64,000 bases of DNA from Aphelocoma coerulescens (GCF_041296385.1 NC_091020.1:27771001-27835000), one strand, 5' to 3'; positions 49,327 through 63,100 are shown, numbered from the stretch's first letter. Notes: generated from the sequence alone by a model not told the origin. Translations and numbers: made by a program.

Positions 49327-52300
49327 CTATTTGCTTTTCTTTTCTCCATCCACTGGTTGATCCGTTTCAGAGTCATACTGGCATTTTTCCACACAATTCC
49401 TAGGGAACCAGCCTCGTTCTCTTATTCCACCTTAAGACATGAAAAGTTGCATTAACTTAGAACAAAACATGACCCACTACTGAGGAAAAACACAGGACTG
49501 CAAGAGACATCAAGCATTTACATAAGTTACTTTCTTCTACAAGGCAGAACATCTAAGTAATTTCTAACATCATTGCCTGGGGATGCATGGATTTTCTCCA
49601 ACTACCTAAAATGTTTTCAGACATCTCCAAAGTTTTGCAGTGCTTTACCTTCCTTGAGAAAATTCCTCCCCATACCTCTTTCTGTCTATAAATCAGGTTT
49701 ACAATTCCTTTTTCTACACACCAGGGACACAGGAAACAGATAAACTTGTTTACCACTGACTTTGACACAGCTGATGACTATTTGTGCATATCCTGACTGT
49801 CTCCCATTTCCCACTCCTCTCCAGGTAAACCATCCCAATTCTCTTGGCTTTTCCTTGTAAGTCACATTTTCTATTATTCTAATTATTCTCATTGTTTTCC
49901 TTTCAACCCTTTACAGTTGATCTTCCTCTTTCTTGAGATGCAGGAACTGCTTTTACTGGTTAGGAGTATTTCAGCAGAGTCTCTGCCAATGCCAAGGAGG
50001 ACAGAAGGTTTCCCTCACGCATCTGGGAAGCTGTATGCTTTTTTCTTTTCTGAAAGTGTTGGCTTATTTTAAGATTATGATTGAGTCTTCTTCCCACAGA
50101 AGAACTGCTACCTAATCATTCATTTTGCCATCTTGCTGTAGTGCAATTTTTATTCCTGCTTATTTATAGCATTTTACTATACATTCCTAACAAAACTCAT
50201 CCTATTTTTGAAGTCTAGTCTGATCCAGTCAGTGTTCACCAAGTTCCCCATTCAGGCCACATTTTACCTGATTTAAAAAACTCCCAACATTCAGTAGAAC
50301 AGACATGTCCTGCTAATCTTCACAATAAACAATGCAATACAAACTGCTGCCATGTTCATTTATATCTGATGTCTGAAGGAGTTTATTGGAGTGAGCTGCC
50401 AGGGCACTTCCAGCCCATGAAGGTTTCAGACCTCCCATGAAAAGCATGGACTCTTTCAGTGTAGTGATTGCTGGCAGCCTCACTTGTGCAAATATGAAAT
50501 GCAAATGCAATGAATTAACAATTGTTTGGAAGAAACAACAGAATCCAACACTCTTTGGCAGGTAGAATTTTAGTTCAGTCCAAAGCAAGAGGTCTGAAGT
50601 GAAAAATGAAAAAGCTTCAATGCAGGTAGCTGTGATGCTGACCCTCTGCAGATCAGCAGGAATCTTTAACATCTTCAACACCCACAGTTAGTTTTATAAA
50701 TGCATAATAAAGTCTCTGGAAATTATTCCAAATCAAAGACATAATGTCTCCTAGTTTTTAAGATGCACAAAGATTAATCCCTACACTTACATAGGGTGTG
50801 TAGGTAGGAAGCCTGGATGTGTTTAAGACAGATCACCATTAAAACATCAAAGAAATGAATCACCCTTTACCTCTTTAGAGTCTAAAAGTCTAACTTTTTC
50901 TTAGAATATGAAGTGTTCCCCTCCCCACTCAACTTTCAATAAACTACTAAATGAGTGTTCTGTCAGTCTGACAGAGTCATTTAATGTTTATCAAAACTAG
51001 GAAGTCTATTAGATGTAAAGAATAAAAACTGTGGAGTGTGGAGAGAAGCTAATGCCACTAAGGTCACCATTCTACATTTTGAGAAGTGAACATATAATAT
51101 TGGCCACATTTCTAGACAGCTATAAAATGGATTTGCAATTTTCAACAGAAAAAGTGAAATTAACTGCTCCATACCATCAGCAGCTGAGATGAGAATCTTC
51201 TCACCATACATCCAGTGTCTGGAGAAAGAAGCATAACAGGTAATTAGATGCCAGAACTCATCTCAATATTTCTTTTAACCAAACAGAAAGGTGTGGAGCC
51301 ACTAACTTTAAGCCTCTGGTGGCTAAAATCAGATCCCCTTTACTCAGTGCAATTCTAGGTTCTTCAGTGCACGGTGTTGTGAAGAATGTTTTAACACCTT
51401 TAGTCACAGGGCAGCAGACACCACTGTAGTCTTCTATGGCTCGATACCGCACCTACAGATTGGAACAGAACACAGCAATTTGTTATTTGTAGGAGTTATG
51501 GCCTTGCTGCTAAGTTTCACACCAAAAAATTCAATTCAAGCATACCACAGATTTGAGCATAATGACAATAGCTGTCAAAGGGACTCTAAATTGTAAATTA
51601 ACTGCTTAACAATGAAGCACAGTCATCTTTATTATCATGTTTCTTCCCATCTGGAAACTAAGAAGCAAATGTGAAGGATAAATGCCAAGTTTAATTAAGC
51701 AGAGATTGCTATACATTGTTTGTGTGGATTAATTACATTTACTTATACTCGAATTTCAACGTAATTTCAGACCAAACTTCACAAATACTTACACTTCTTA
51801 CTCGCTTGTCTGCTTTCTGTTTCAGTTGCTCTATCTATAAATGATTATAAATAGAAATTTAGGCAGCATTCAACACAAAATGAAGCCAGGTATTGAAATC
51901 ATTCAACAAACACAGGAAATACCATTAGCAGTTTGAAGCATAACTTTAGTGTATCAAAAATGGGAGAACATTTAACAGAACTTCTGTACATGTATTTCAA
52001 GCCAGTTTATTTTAGTTATTTAAAAAGCTGGCCTATTATTGCAAAGGAAAGAGGACAATTGGAGAGTGGGGAGAATCAACTTGAGATACCATTGAAGACC
52101 AGTTACCGTCAAACTGTATTGGTGACATCCATCTCTAACTGGCCAGTCCAGGCCATCTCCCTCAGGAATCCCAGACCATGTAAACACTTGCCTGAAGTTC
52201 TTCCATTTACTTCCCATATCATAGGGAAAGATAAAGGTCTCACCCGTTTGGTAGTACTGGATTCTGTCTTTGGCCTGGAAAATAATTAAGAAATGCAGTA

Positions 52301-55300
52301 CATAAAAACACCCTACAAACTGCAGTCAAGCAGCAAATACTAAGGAGGCCAGGTCATAAGCCCTGTATGGGTCCATGGGACCTAAAGGCAAATATTTTCA
52401 GGCAAGTGCAGTGAACTCCTGCTATACCAACCCAGGCCTTAAAAACTACTTAAAACAATAATTCAGATGTCTGGTTTGGGTGTCCCCATCCCTGTCACTC
52501 CTCATTTACTCTTTAACAACAGAGTCCACTGACTACACTGATGTTTCACTCCATGTTCCAATCTTATTTTATGGCTTTTTTTTTTAGGGACTAATGTCTG
52601 ACTATTTCTCAGTTACATACAAAAGCTTCCACAGCTCAGAATTCTTTGATTAATGATCATAATCATGACTCCACATTACTAGTGCCAATTCCTCCTCTAA
52701 GAATGCACACACAGCATGATCTGAATCACCCACATTCCATAGTCATGAGCTTTACATTCTCACAGTTCTGATGACATCTAGTGGAGCAGCCACAGAGCAG
52801 TGTCCTCTGTTGCAACAATGCCATTTTATTAAATGTTCATGTATTACAGTCCATGCTCAGCTTTCAGAAGGGACATATTAGCCACCTGTGTTTTATGGTA
52901 AATGTTTTAACATATTATTCCAAATTCTACAGCATAGTGGTAACAGGGATTTCTTTCATTTATGTTCCATTATCCCATTATTCAAAGGTCTAACAGGACT
53001 TGGATCCAGCCATATTCTGTGCAAAGAGTTGACATTACAATACTTTAAGTACTTATACACAGTGAAAATTCTCATGCTAATTTTGGCACACAAAATGAAA
53101 GAAAGACAACAAGACATTAGTGAAATGTTTGTGGACTTACACAAAAAACCCAGGTAGCACTAAACTAATTTCTAAATATTGAGTTAGCTTTGCTTCCTCT
53201 AAACTTAGCTACTGCTGCTTGACTACATTTCTCCTGAAAAGTCTTGTGAAAACCCCTATAAAGATAAGGAAATCTAAGAGAAATTTAAAGGAGAGAAGAC
53301 TAAGTATTTTCTAGTATTTCTTTAAAATCAAGGAATATTTTCCTAAATCAAGGAAAATCCTCCCTTACAATCCAAAGTAAGAAATGGGAAAAACCATGAG
53401 TCAAAAGATGCCACTTTGATTCAGTGAGGTGGACAATTAAAGGTACAGACAGGTATAATGACAAAGCTCAAGTTTCAGATGAAAACACCCACATATTTCA
53501 AGTAGACAAGCAAAGTCTCTTCAAAGCAAATATTATTCTATGTTCAACAAACTTCTCCAAAACAAAAGAAAAATCTATGCATTTGTATGATTTCTCATCT
53601 CTTTCAGTGAATTTCAGATATAGTAAGGGAAAAGCTTGTTGCAGGTGTTAAGTCAGTGGCGAACTGAAATAATATCTTTGGTTTTAATCCATAGATGAAA
53701 CAAAAAAAATTATAAGTACAGAAAATAAACTTTGTAACAGTACAAGAACACTGAAATAGAAGCTTACCTTTTCTTCAATCCAGGATTCGATTGAAGTTTT
53801 ATTTGTCAAAATGACTTTCATCTGAAATAAAAGTGTCAGGTGAAATTAGGATTTATTTTTTGCATATTCTGAGAATATGTCGGCTATGCAAAGAAAGCTT
53901 CATTTAACAAACTAAATTTGTTTTAAAGAACAAAGCAACCTTTATAGACTTAACTGAAACTAAACTTAACTATAAACTAAACTGAATACGTTAGAAGCTG
54001 ACCCTCAGCAGAGATACATGCTCTAGAATTATATACTTAAGACAGTATCAGACAGCACTGCACTTTATGCTTAAAATGTGTCTTTTTGCTTCCTTCCAAA
54101 TATCTCCAACGTTTTAAGAAATATATCAGGCATATTTATACTTCTTTTCAGGGACAGGGCAAGTGTCTTGCCTTTTTCAGGAAGTCTATAAAACCCATCT
54201 CATGTTTTCTTAGTTTATTAGATTTTCACATCCAAGTCCTCCCATGAAAAATAATGAAAGAAACCCTAAACTGTGGTAACAGAAAAACAGGGACAAAGCT
54301 ACATAAATCCCTGGAAAAGTTATACAGCAACATAAGCTCTGAACAACTGTTCTTATCTCAATCCTGAATTCTGGTTTTGCTCCACAAGCACGCAAAACTT
54401 ACAGCTTTTAACTTCTTTGTAACAGAGTCATAGACTTACCTGGATAATAAACAGCATACCAACAGCAATAGTTGTTCCTAATGCCAGTCCTAAGGCAAAT
54501 AAAGATGCAGCAAATGCAGACAGTCCAAAGGGAATAATGGGACGAGGGTCTCTTTTGGCTGCACTCATGTCAATCTTCACAGAACTCCACCCAAAAGATA
54601 TCTGCAAAGAGAAAAATACCATTCAGCTCTAGAACTTTCCAAGTGCTGAAACAAAGCAAGTTGCCTACAAAAAATCTGTCTCTGGAGGTAAGTGTCCAAC
54701 ATCTGACAGGTTTATAATGCAAGCAGAAAAACTGGAAAAAAAAAAAAAGCCAAAACAAGCAGTATTCAAAAGACTTCTCTTTTGTCTTCAGAAGTTTGTT
54801 TCTCGCTAGATGGAAAGTGAAACCATAATCATCATCTTGTAAGCTCTGCAGGCCCAAGTATCAGCAAAAAAAATCTGGCTTCGGGTATGTTAATAAAAAC
54901 ACATTCATCAGTGTCAGATGGACAATGTTTGCATAGAACAGTCCCCATTTTCCGTGGAAATGCTGCAGGCTTTTCTCTGAAAGCTTTGCAGACACCACTT
55001 CTCAACATTATTGCTCTGCAAACACAACTCAGCTGCTACAAATGCAACTTCATCTGTTACACTCAGCTGATGTTTTCAAGGTCTTCATTACAACCACAAA
55101 GGCTGAAATCAAACCTTATAATCTTAACCATGGATCTGAGATAAGGGGTGTATTCCAGAACAAGCTTTGCTCATTGTTGCTACAATTAAAGTTTTCCAGT
55201 TTAAAAAAACCCCAAAGCTAACATACTTAATTTTAGTCCCAAAAATAATGTACTTTTTTTTTCCTTGAACAAATGGACACAATTCTAAAAGAGTGGCCAG

Positions 55301-58300
55301 TGAAAGAAAATAAATAGGATATAACTTGAGTATTGGAAATAAATAGCAGCTGGTTTCTGTGCCAGCCAAAACACAGCCTGTCTCTCTTTACATAAAGTGC
55401 TACTTCAGAAACTGTCTTCAATGTAAAGCACTAGGAAACTCCCTGTGATTATGAGAAGCAACAGGGGAAAAAAAAGAATGAAAATAAAAACAACTTTCTC
55501 TGAATCCTCCTCCATTAACATACATACTTCTTACAGGTACAGAGCAGAACTGGGAGTGCATGTGGAAAGAATAACAAGGAATTTCACATGCTTCTCAGAA
55601 AAACAAATTTTCTCATACTTCCAGAGGTAAGATTATGCACATGACTTAAATAATATTTTGAGCATTTAGTTATGTTTTCTTACTCTGTTGTAAAGCTGAG
55701 TGTACATTGTCATAATAAATATGAAAGAAGCGTGAATGCATCCCAGTGGAGCTAAGAGGAGAAACAGAGTGAAAGATGCATGATTCTGGTATCCACAACA
55801 GTTGTTGATCCAGGGACAGTGGTGATCCATCTTCATGACACACCTGTGAATGATAAATATTGATTAATATAAAGGACACATATGATGTTTCCCAAAAAAC
55901 TCAAAGGATGTCTGATTTTCTACTCAGCATCCATTCTTTCATTTGAACCCACCAATTTCTGACATTTCAACACAGTTGTTTCTTTTTAGCTGCAACTCAG
56001 AGTTATATTTCCATGTTGTAGAATGAAACAAAGCAAATTAAAAGTGCTTCCAGGTCCTACCCTCCCTAGTTATCTGTCCTCCTATTTACTCAAACTTACC
56101 AGTTGCTAATAAACACCATAGTAACAGAGCCTGGAGACAGAGCCATAGAATGGGACTTGTAACAGCTATGATCACAATAATTAAGCACTACTGTTAATGC
56201 CAGTTTTTAAAAATAAGAATACCAGAAAAATAAAGGAAATCTCAAATTCCTTGTGAACTACTTGCAGAAAGAATATTTGAAGTTACACAAAAGTGTGATA
56301 ATGCCTCTTTCTTTTCAGTGGTAAACCCTCTGAAGGCTTTCTCAATCGTTATGTATTGACCTTACATCACTGAAAATCTCTTTCAAAATACATTTAACAA
56401 GTGTAAACACCCTAGAGACACTCTTGAATATAAAGCCCATTATTTTGGTGCAGTTTACAGATGCAAAAAAACCCCACCTGATTAAAGATTTGTTCACATC
56501 CAAAATTACCTTGACATGTGAAAAAATCTAAGTGACCACCTAAGTGATCAGTCCTCAGTGTAAAGATTGTCACTCCAGGAAAAGAATCATTAATTTTAAA
56601 TCTGGGGTTGATGTAGCCAAACTGCTACAGCACTGCTCTGGAGTTTCAGTTTCCTAAAAAAACACTGACTGCACATCCTGGGTTTATAGAAATAACAAAT
56701 GAATGTGTATGTTGCAATATCCTTTCACCATGTTCTCTTAAGAGTCCTTCAGAGGACGACCTGCCTGGACTGCAGACAGCTGAAGTGCCTTGATTTTTTC
56801 AAGATACACTAAATTCCAGTAACAGCTATTTATAATAAAGTATCCTTCGTATCAGAACAAGTGTGTTGGAAGATAACAAGGTGCAAACTTCTTAAGTTGA
56901 CCCAAAGGGCTTATTACTTCACTTAACATCCCAATTCCCCTCAAAAACCTGCTTTGGTGAAGAGTGCAAAAACAGGCCAAAATTTCCACTCAGATCAACA
57001 TTTAATCTTTGGAAAGATGACAGAACAGGTATTTCTACTCTCTAAGCAGGTCAATGTTTGGACTAAAAATTTTTAAAATTCTTCAGAAGATTTTTAGGTA
57101 TTTACACAGGCTCACATCTTGGAAGCAAGACTGCATTGTTTTGTTAGTACCATCATGAAGTTCTTAAGAGAAACTGATTTCAAACTATAAAGAAAATGTT
57201 AAAGACAGTAATTTCTTTTTAAACTAAAACACAGCAAAACTATATAGAAATCATACAACTAGAAAGTGGAAATACTTGAAAGGGCTATAGTGTTCCTATG
57301 GAAGCTTTCTAAAAAAGCACAATGCAAGTGCTGGGAGAACAAATTACAGTAATAACCCATCATTAGGTTTGAAGCTGCTCTAATATGGATTTTAAACAAT
57401 TGTAAAGAGAAACAGTACCTGTTACACTTTCGACAGTGATGTGAACGAGGTGCCTTGTAAGACTGACACACTTTACAGTATTGGAGATACATGCAATCCT
57501 GAGATTTTTCCTTTAAACAGAAGAATAGGAGTGTTAGATGTCTACATAACTCCTCTGGCAAAGTTTATCTTGGCATTTTCCTAACCTAAGCAGCTTTGAT
57601 TTCTTCTGACAGGGTGTGTTTCATAGTCTAACCCTATTTAATGGCAAGCATCAAGGAGAGGAAAAAACAAAATTAAATAATCTCCTAGCTAATCTCTTAC
57701 CTATCAACACAGCCATCTCCCACTGTTGAAAGTGCTGGTTGCTAAAACAAATAAACAGTTCTTCTGTCAGGAAGAGGAACTGTACAAGCAGGGTTTTATA
57801 GTGAAGTTCTGAGAGTAAAAGCATGTGGCCTTCTAATTTAAAGAAAAAAAAAATCCTGAGCACATTTTGTCTGCATTTTACACTGTAAACCACACTGCTA
57901 AGATACAGCACTGGTAAACACTAATGTTCAACTCTCTTACAATCTCTTTTACACACACACACGCCAACTACAGCAAGATGAGAGACAGAGATACTTGTAG
58001 ACAGCAAGTAGGGGCCAACATCTTCCACTCAGGAAGTGGAGTATCCACCCAGCTGTCCTACTAAGATGATTATCAGGATCCTCTTCTGCCTAGACTCTGT
58101 CCTGAGTAATATTCCACAATTAGAAAGGTGACCAGTACTAAACTTTGTATCATGCCACTGGAACACAAACTCTGGGCAGCTGCCCTGAGATAATGAACCT
58201 GTATCATTCTTGACTACGACTCTTCCAAGAGATTACAGAAGCACAGGAAATGCAAATTTCTATCTTGTACTGTGCTAAGCAGAAAGTAACCATATAATTT

Positions 58301-59510
58301 TCCGGCTTGCACAAAATAAAACCAAAATTTTCTAAATTAATTTCTTCTAATTGTTATTGCTAGCAGCAAAATCTCCAAAACAGGTGTCCACAGGAGCATG
58401 CAGATAACCGTGAGGTTCTCATTCCTAGCTAACAGTGCTTGTTTCCTGCTGCTTTGCTTTGAGAAGCCCGTATGAAACACAGCAACTGCTGCCAGCCAAG
58501 CATCATTACCAAACCCCTAACAGCAAAGGGGGGGACGGAGAAGGGCAGCAGAACAGATCAACAGAGCCTTGGAGAAGCAGCAAAAGGATGTAACTTAGGC
58601 AAGCAGGATCCAGCTCAGCGCTGCAAGGCTGACAAAGCAGGAGTCATGGAAATCAACAGTGTTGCACTCACTCAAGAACTGCGGTCAAGGAAGTGCCACC
58701 TAACATATTACAACACTGGCCACTGAAGACCACCACAGAAAACCCCAAAAAGCCACATAAGGACTTCGGAGAAGGAATGTCACTATGTTAGGTAAAGCAT
58801 TACATACACATTACATGTAGTTATACATTAAGTAAGCAGGGATAGCTAATGAATGCGTAATCAGTGTGGGTGATAAAAACTCTGTTTACCCAACGCTCGG
58901 CACACTCGATTAGAGGAAGGATACTTCAAGTGTCCAGCGTGCTGCTTTCCAATACTAAAACTGTGTTAGAAAGTTTCTATCTGTCCGATTTCGGTATCAG
59001 GAGCAAGCTGGGGCATACTGGAAACTTTGGAAGCGGCACCAGCAAAGCGGGGAGAGGCAAAGGAAAGATTTCGGAACAAGATAAGGAGGAAGGAGTGGCC
59101 TGAGAGCGTGGAGGGTTTTTGGTAGACAGAGGAGAAACGGCGGCATCAGAAGACACGCGATTTCTACTGTCCTGACCGCGGGGGCGGTCGGCCCAGCCCC
59201 AGAGCTGCCCGCCGGTCCTCCGCGCGGCCCTGGGATGAGACGGTCGCAAGGCAGCGCTTACCGGCGTCCACCCCAGCGGGACGTACCCGGGGCCCACAAA
59301 CATGGCGCTGAAGTAGTTGTAGAGGATCATGACGGTCCAGTTGAGCAGCATCACGAAGTTGACGCTTCCCCCGGCCGTGTCCAAGGGCCAGTACCAGAGC
59401 GCGGCGTCGGCCATGGCGGTGGCGGAGCACACGGCCACCACGGCCAGCGCCACCGCCGGGCCCCAGTGGCACAGGCGCCGCGCCCGCTGCAGCGCGCCCG
59501 GCCCCCCCAT
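49327..59510 (-). CDS. ZDHHC6: Palmitoyltransferase ZDHHC6, complete coding region (10 exons)
   Basis: This ER S-acyltransferase palmitoylates ER proteins such as calnexin. Exons (minus strand order): 59262-59510, 57419-57510, 55684-55843, 54440-54601, 53768-53821, 52107-52274, 51793-51834, 51307-51452, 51175-51218, 49327-49430; all GT-AG and in phase, giving 406 residues against about 413 in human. Membrane segments fall at about 20-41, 50-73, 139-163 and 200-221. The cysteine-rich domain starts at about C95 and holds the catalytic DHHC at 120-123. The C-terminal SH3-like region keeps CC (322-323) and C337, which match the human regulatory palmitoylation sites as I recall them. The tail ends KKSK, a KKxx ER-retrieval signal. 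ATG 59510 was chosen because the following RRLCHWGP aligns with the family; the frame stays open upstream, so a longer N-terminus is not excluded. Confidence 0.96.
49790..50110 (-). mobile_element. Old CR1 LINE fragment downstream of ZDHHC6 exon 10, antisense
   Basis: Diverged but ordered CR1 text is visible on the plus strand: AAACCATCCCAATTCTCTTG, CATTGTTTTCCTTTCAACCC with CAGTTGATC, then TTTCTTGAGATGCAGGAACT. The edges are uncertain and the element may extend to about 50250. It lies in the ZDHHC6 intron between 49430 and 51175, in the same orientation as the gene. Confidence 0.55.
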
Positions 59511-59580
59511 CGCCGCTACCGCCGCCCGACCGCTGCCGCCCCGCCGCCGCCGTGCATGGCTCCCGCCGGCTGCCGAGTGC

Positions 59581-59667
59581 GAGAGCGGGAAGGGAAAAGG
59601 GAAGGGAGTGGGAAGAGGAGGGGAGGGAAGGGAGTGGGAATGGGAGGGGCGGGGGCGGGAGCGGGGC
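59581..59667 (+). repeat. G-rich polypurine tract in the shared promoter
   Basis: About 87 bases are almost wholly G and A on the plus strand, with many GGG and GGGG runs ending in GGGGCGGGGGCGGGAGCGGGG. It sits about 70 bases upstream of the ZDHHC6 ATG, in its likely 5' UTR or core promoter. Such tracts can bind SP/KLF factors and can form G-quadruplex or triplex structures; which applies here is inference. Confidence 0.75.
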
Positions 59668-60049
59668 CCGCCCTGCCACCGCCCGCCCGCGGTCCGTTTG
59701 CAATACGGGCCCCCCGGGAAACAGCGGCCCTCCGGTAGTGCCGCAGCCGCGGTCCTCCGCCCCTGCAGGTTACGAGGCGGGGCGTGAGGGGCTGCGGAGC
59801 GGGAGTGACCCGTCGCTGCCGCCTCTCCTCGGTACCTGCGGTGCAGGGCGATTCCGCGCGCCAAGGCCGCCTAGGGGTTGTCGGGACGGCCACGAGGGGC
59901 CGGGCCGTGCCGGTTAAAGCACCTGAGTTTCGCCGGAACCTGTGGCGAGGCGCCCGGGGGCGGGGTGGGGGACGCGTTTTGGGGTGGCAGAACACGGAAG
60001 CACCGCCGTCCGGAGCGGGGCCCCCGGCACCGGCAGCGCCGTCGCCGCG

Positions 60050-60143
60050 ATGTCCTCCGACTTCGAGAGCTACGAGCAGGACTTCGCCGTGCTCACGGCA
60101 GAGATCACGGGCCGCATCGGGAAGGTGCCGAAGCTGGTAGGAG
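60050..60143 (+). CDS. VTI1A: VTI1A exon 1 (coding part; the gene continues beyond the window)
   Basis: VTI1A is a Qb-SNARE that works in traffic between endosomes, the trans-Golgi and synaptic vesicles. The exon encodes MSSDFESYEQDFAVLTAEIT and then GRIGKVPKLVG, closely matching the N-terminus of vertebrate VTI1A, the start of its three-helix regulatory domain. It ends GTAGGAG|GTGAGC with phase 1. The next exon, which should begin like (D)EKKQMV, is not found in the remaining 3.9 kb. The ATG lies in the CpG island shared with ZDHHC6, and the order next to ACSL5 and ZDHHC6 supports orthology. Human residues SKIARVPRLPPD differ here as GRIGKVPKLVG, a moderate divergence near the exon end. Confidence 0.93.
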
Positions 60144-63100
60144 GTGAGCGGCTGCTCTCCGACCCCGCGGCGCTCGCTCCGCAGGCCCGGCCGGCTCGTC
60201 TGTGAGAGCCGCTCCAGCTCCCAGCGATGAGCGCGCGGGGCGGCGGCGGGAGGTGCCGGCGTGATTTTAGTGAGGTCTCAGCGTCTCCTCGCTCCTTACG
60301 CAGCAGAGTCACCTCCCTGCCCCGGGTCTGTCCCAGCGGCGAGTTGTCTCTCGAAATGCGTTAGGCATACTCTGACAGAATAGTTGTTTGCTGGTCACCT
60401 GTAGGGATCAGCTCTTCCCTTCTGCCCTGCACTGTGGCCACGCGAAGCACGCCAGTGCACCTGAAGGGCTGAGCAGAGCTTGGGGGGGATGTTCCCTGTG
60501 CCGGCATTGCTGCTGAATCCTCTTTATTGTGATCATGCCACAACATCACTAATGGAAATCAAGTCTTTCTCCTGCGGCACAGACAGATTTTGTGCATGAC
60601 TTAATCAGTATTTTTGCTGCCTACTGTTCATACATTTGATTTGGATAATTGACTGTGGTGACTCACATGCAAGAGCAGATGCAAAGAAATCAGTGTTTAT
60701 TTACTTTAATGTGTTTGTCAGTAGCCTGCAGCGTTCATGGTGTAATTCATAGTGTATCCCTGCAATAGAGTCAATATTGTCTGTAAGAATAGAAAGATAA
60801 AAATGATAATCTCATTAATCAGCCCATCTGAATCTTCCAGCACATAGGAATTGGTGCCCCAGTACAGGGCTCTGAGTGTGAGATGGAGGGAAGCTGACAC
60901 TCGTGGTTTTCTCATCTGTTTCTCTTGTAGCTCAGCTTAATGCCTCTTCTGTTTCCAGCTCATTTAATACTTCTGCCTCTGCTTCTTATGCATATTTCCA
61001 GAAGGTTTGGGATACTTAACCATAGGAGTGGATAGTGTATAAGAAGGAAATAAACACATGCTAATGGTGTACTTTTCCATATGACTAAAGGAAAAGGTAT
61101 CATGCATCCAGGACCAAAGAATAACATCCTACTTTTAGAGTGGGAAATGCATCATGAAGTGATGAAGTAGTGACTCTAAACAGGATTTGAGGTAGGTGGT
61201 CAATTAAAATGTGCCATCTCAGGGGATTTTAAATAAAAATAATTCTGATTCTGGAAAGTTATGTCCAATTCTAATCTTAGCAAGTTAGAAAGTCTTCTGA
61301 AAAATTAAGGTTCAGTTCCATGGTTAAGAGAAACTGTGTCTTTTCTTTGGCTTAACAAAGATGTTTTACTCTTGATTTTAACAGCAAGGGCACAGGGAGA
61401 TAATTCAGTCAGAAGCTGCAGCCGAGGTAGAAAGATTTGTCTGTTTTCTATCGGAAACTTACAAAATGGAGAAGAGAGAGAATCAGAGTTCCTGCGATTG
61501 AATTTTAGAACTGGTGTAATTTAATCTGCTCAGAAATTATATTTAACCTGTAAATGGGCACTGGAGCAATTTACTGAGAGGATGCAGGGAATCCCTCACA
61601 AAGGCTTCTTCACTTTTGAACAGTAAATTGAAGGACTTCTGGTAGGAACAGGGAAACATCATAAATACACTACTGGCTCATCTTCTGAAAATCAATAGTG
61701 CTAGACTTACTTATAGGAAAAGAGAGATTTAATTCCCTAATTGTAAAGAATAGAGATTCGAGTTCCTAATTGTATAGATTTTGGAAGTCATCAGAGTCTG
61801 TTCAATAGTAGGAAAAATATTCTGCATAATAGTAGTGGATTTCCATAATCCTCTCTTTGAATCAGTCTCCCTTATTCACTTAGGGAGATTTTGGAGCTTA
61901 AATACAAGATGTTTAAAGAGTATTGGCTTAAACATAGCCTAGAAACAGCAGGCTTTGAAATCATCACTGTTTTATGACCATTATAAAGTTACTTTTTTTA
62001 TAGAATTTGCCATCTTTTCAGAGAAGACAGAATTCATGTTCCCTGCAGGACCTATAACGTGGTACAGGGCTAAACGGAGTCAAGATAAGACAAGAGTTAA
62101 TTTTTTTTTATTTTCCGTATTATTCAGTATTTCAGTATTTTTTTCAGTATTTCAGGTTGGTCATACGTGGTTTGGACTGACTTGCATTATAGCTGCTTCT
62201 TGCACTATACATTTATGGCTTAGGTATTGCTTCTGTTTTCAGGGCTATCCTGTTTTTCATCAGAAAAAACATTTTCTGTGTCTTCAAAACAACTTCAGTC
62301 TCAGCTAACAGAGGCATTTGGCCACCTGGAAGAAAAAAATCTCTGATTATGCTGAACACTTTAATCAGAAATATTTTAAATACACATTTTTCCCTTGTTT
62401 CTTAATAGGAATATTTGCAAGATCTTTGCCTCTTCATCACCAGAAGTTCCAGTTAGTTCTTGTGTCGATGGCTGGGAGAGCCTCAAAAAGAGGATAATGA
62501 GGTGGGAGGGGAACTTGAGGTGACAGTTTTCAGCAGCAGTGATTTGAAAGAGATTGCTGATGGCCTTCTTCCTCCACGATGGAAGAAGCAGGATGAAAGG
62601 TGTAAGGACTTGTGCTACCCTGCATAATAAAGAGAGATCTCCTGAAGTCTAGTGACTGGTTATTGCCCTCTGCTGCCCAAGATGGACCCACTGTAATGGA
62701 GTAATACTGGTTTATTGGTTTTGCAACATTCCTGCATTCCGTGTTGTCAGGACATGATGCTGGCTTGTGCTCTAGGAGGATGATGGCTCAACACACAATC
62801 CTGTTGTCACAAATGGATAAGTAGTTCAGCGAGAAATGTAACAAAGGCTCTTTACTACAGAAACAATAAGCAGCAGGGACAATAGAACATCTTGGGAGGA
62901 AACGTCTTCTGTTGTTGGGGCAGACGTCACCTGGAGGATTAAAGAAAGTTATAAATAGAGAAATGGCTTTTAAATAGATTTTCTGTGATGCTGCTGCAGG
63001 TCTTTGAAGAATGAAAATAATTGACTGATGTGTTTTATTCATGTTCCTTGGTATTTCAGAGAAACATCTGTCTTGTGATTTGACCAAAAATTCATATAAA

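Larger units (their letters stand above)
59160..60310. promoter_or_regulatory. CpG-island bidirectional promoter of ZDHHC6 and VTI1A
   Basis: This block is very GC-rich and full of CpG, in contrast to AT-rich flanks. It contains the ZDHHC6 start (59510, minus) and the VTI1A start (60050, plus), 539 bases apart head to head. GC boxes of the GGGGCGGGG type occur around 59646-59659. A polypurine tract fills 59581-59667. No TATA box is evident at either start, as expected for a housekeeping CpG promoter. Confidence 0.88.

Noticed and set aside
57940..57965. Short CA repeat (ACACACACACAC)
   Set aside because: Too short to be more than a trivial microsatellite.
59235..59787. Plus-strand frames of 152-167 codons and a 179-codon minus frame in the promoter
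   Set aside because: They are shadows of ZDHHC6 exon 1 and of stop-poor GC-rich DNA.
58977..59864. 295-codon minus-strand frame
   Set aside because: It contains ZDHHC6 exon 1, but the parts downstream of the donor at 59261 and upstream of the ATG at 59510 are intron and CpG-rich 5' sequence; only 59262-59510 is supported as coding.
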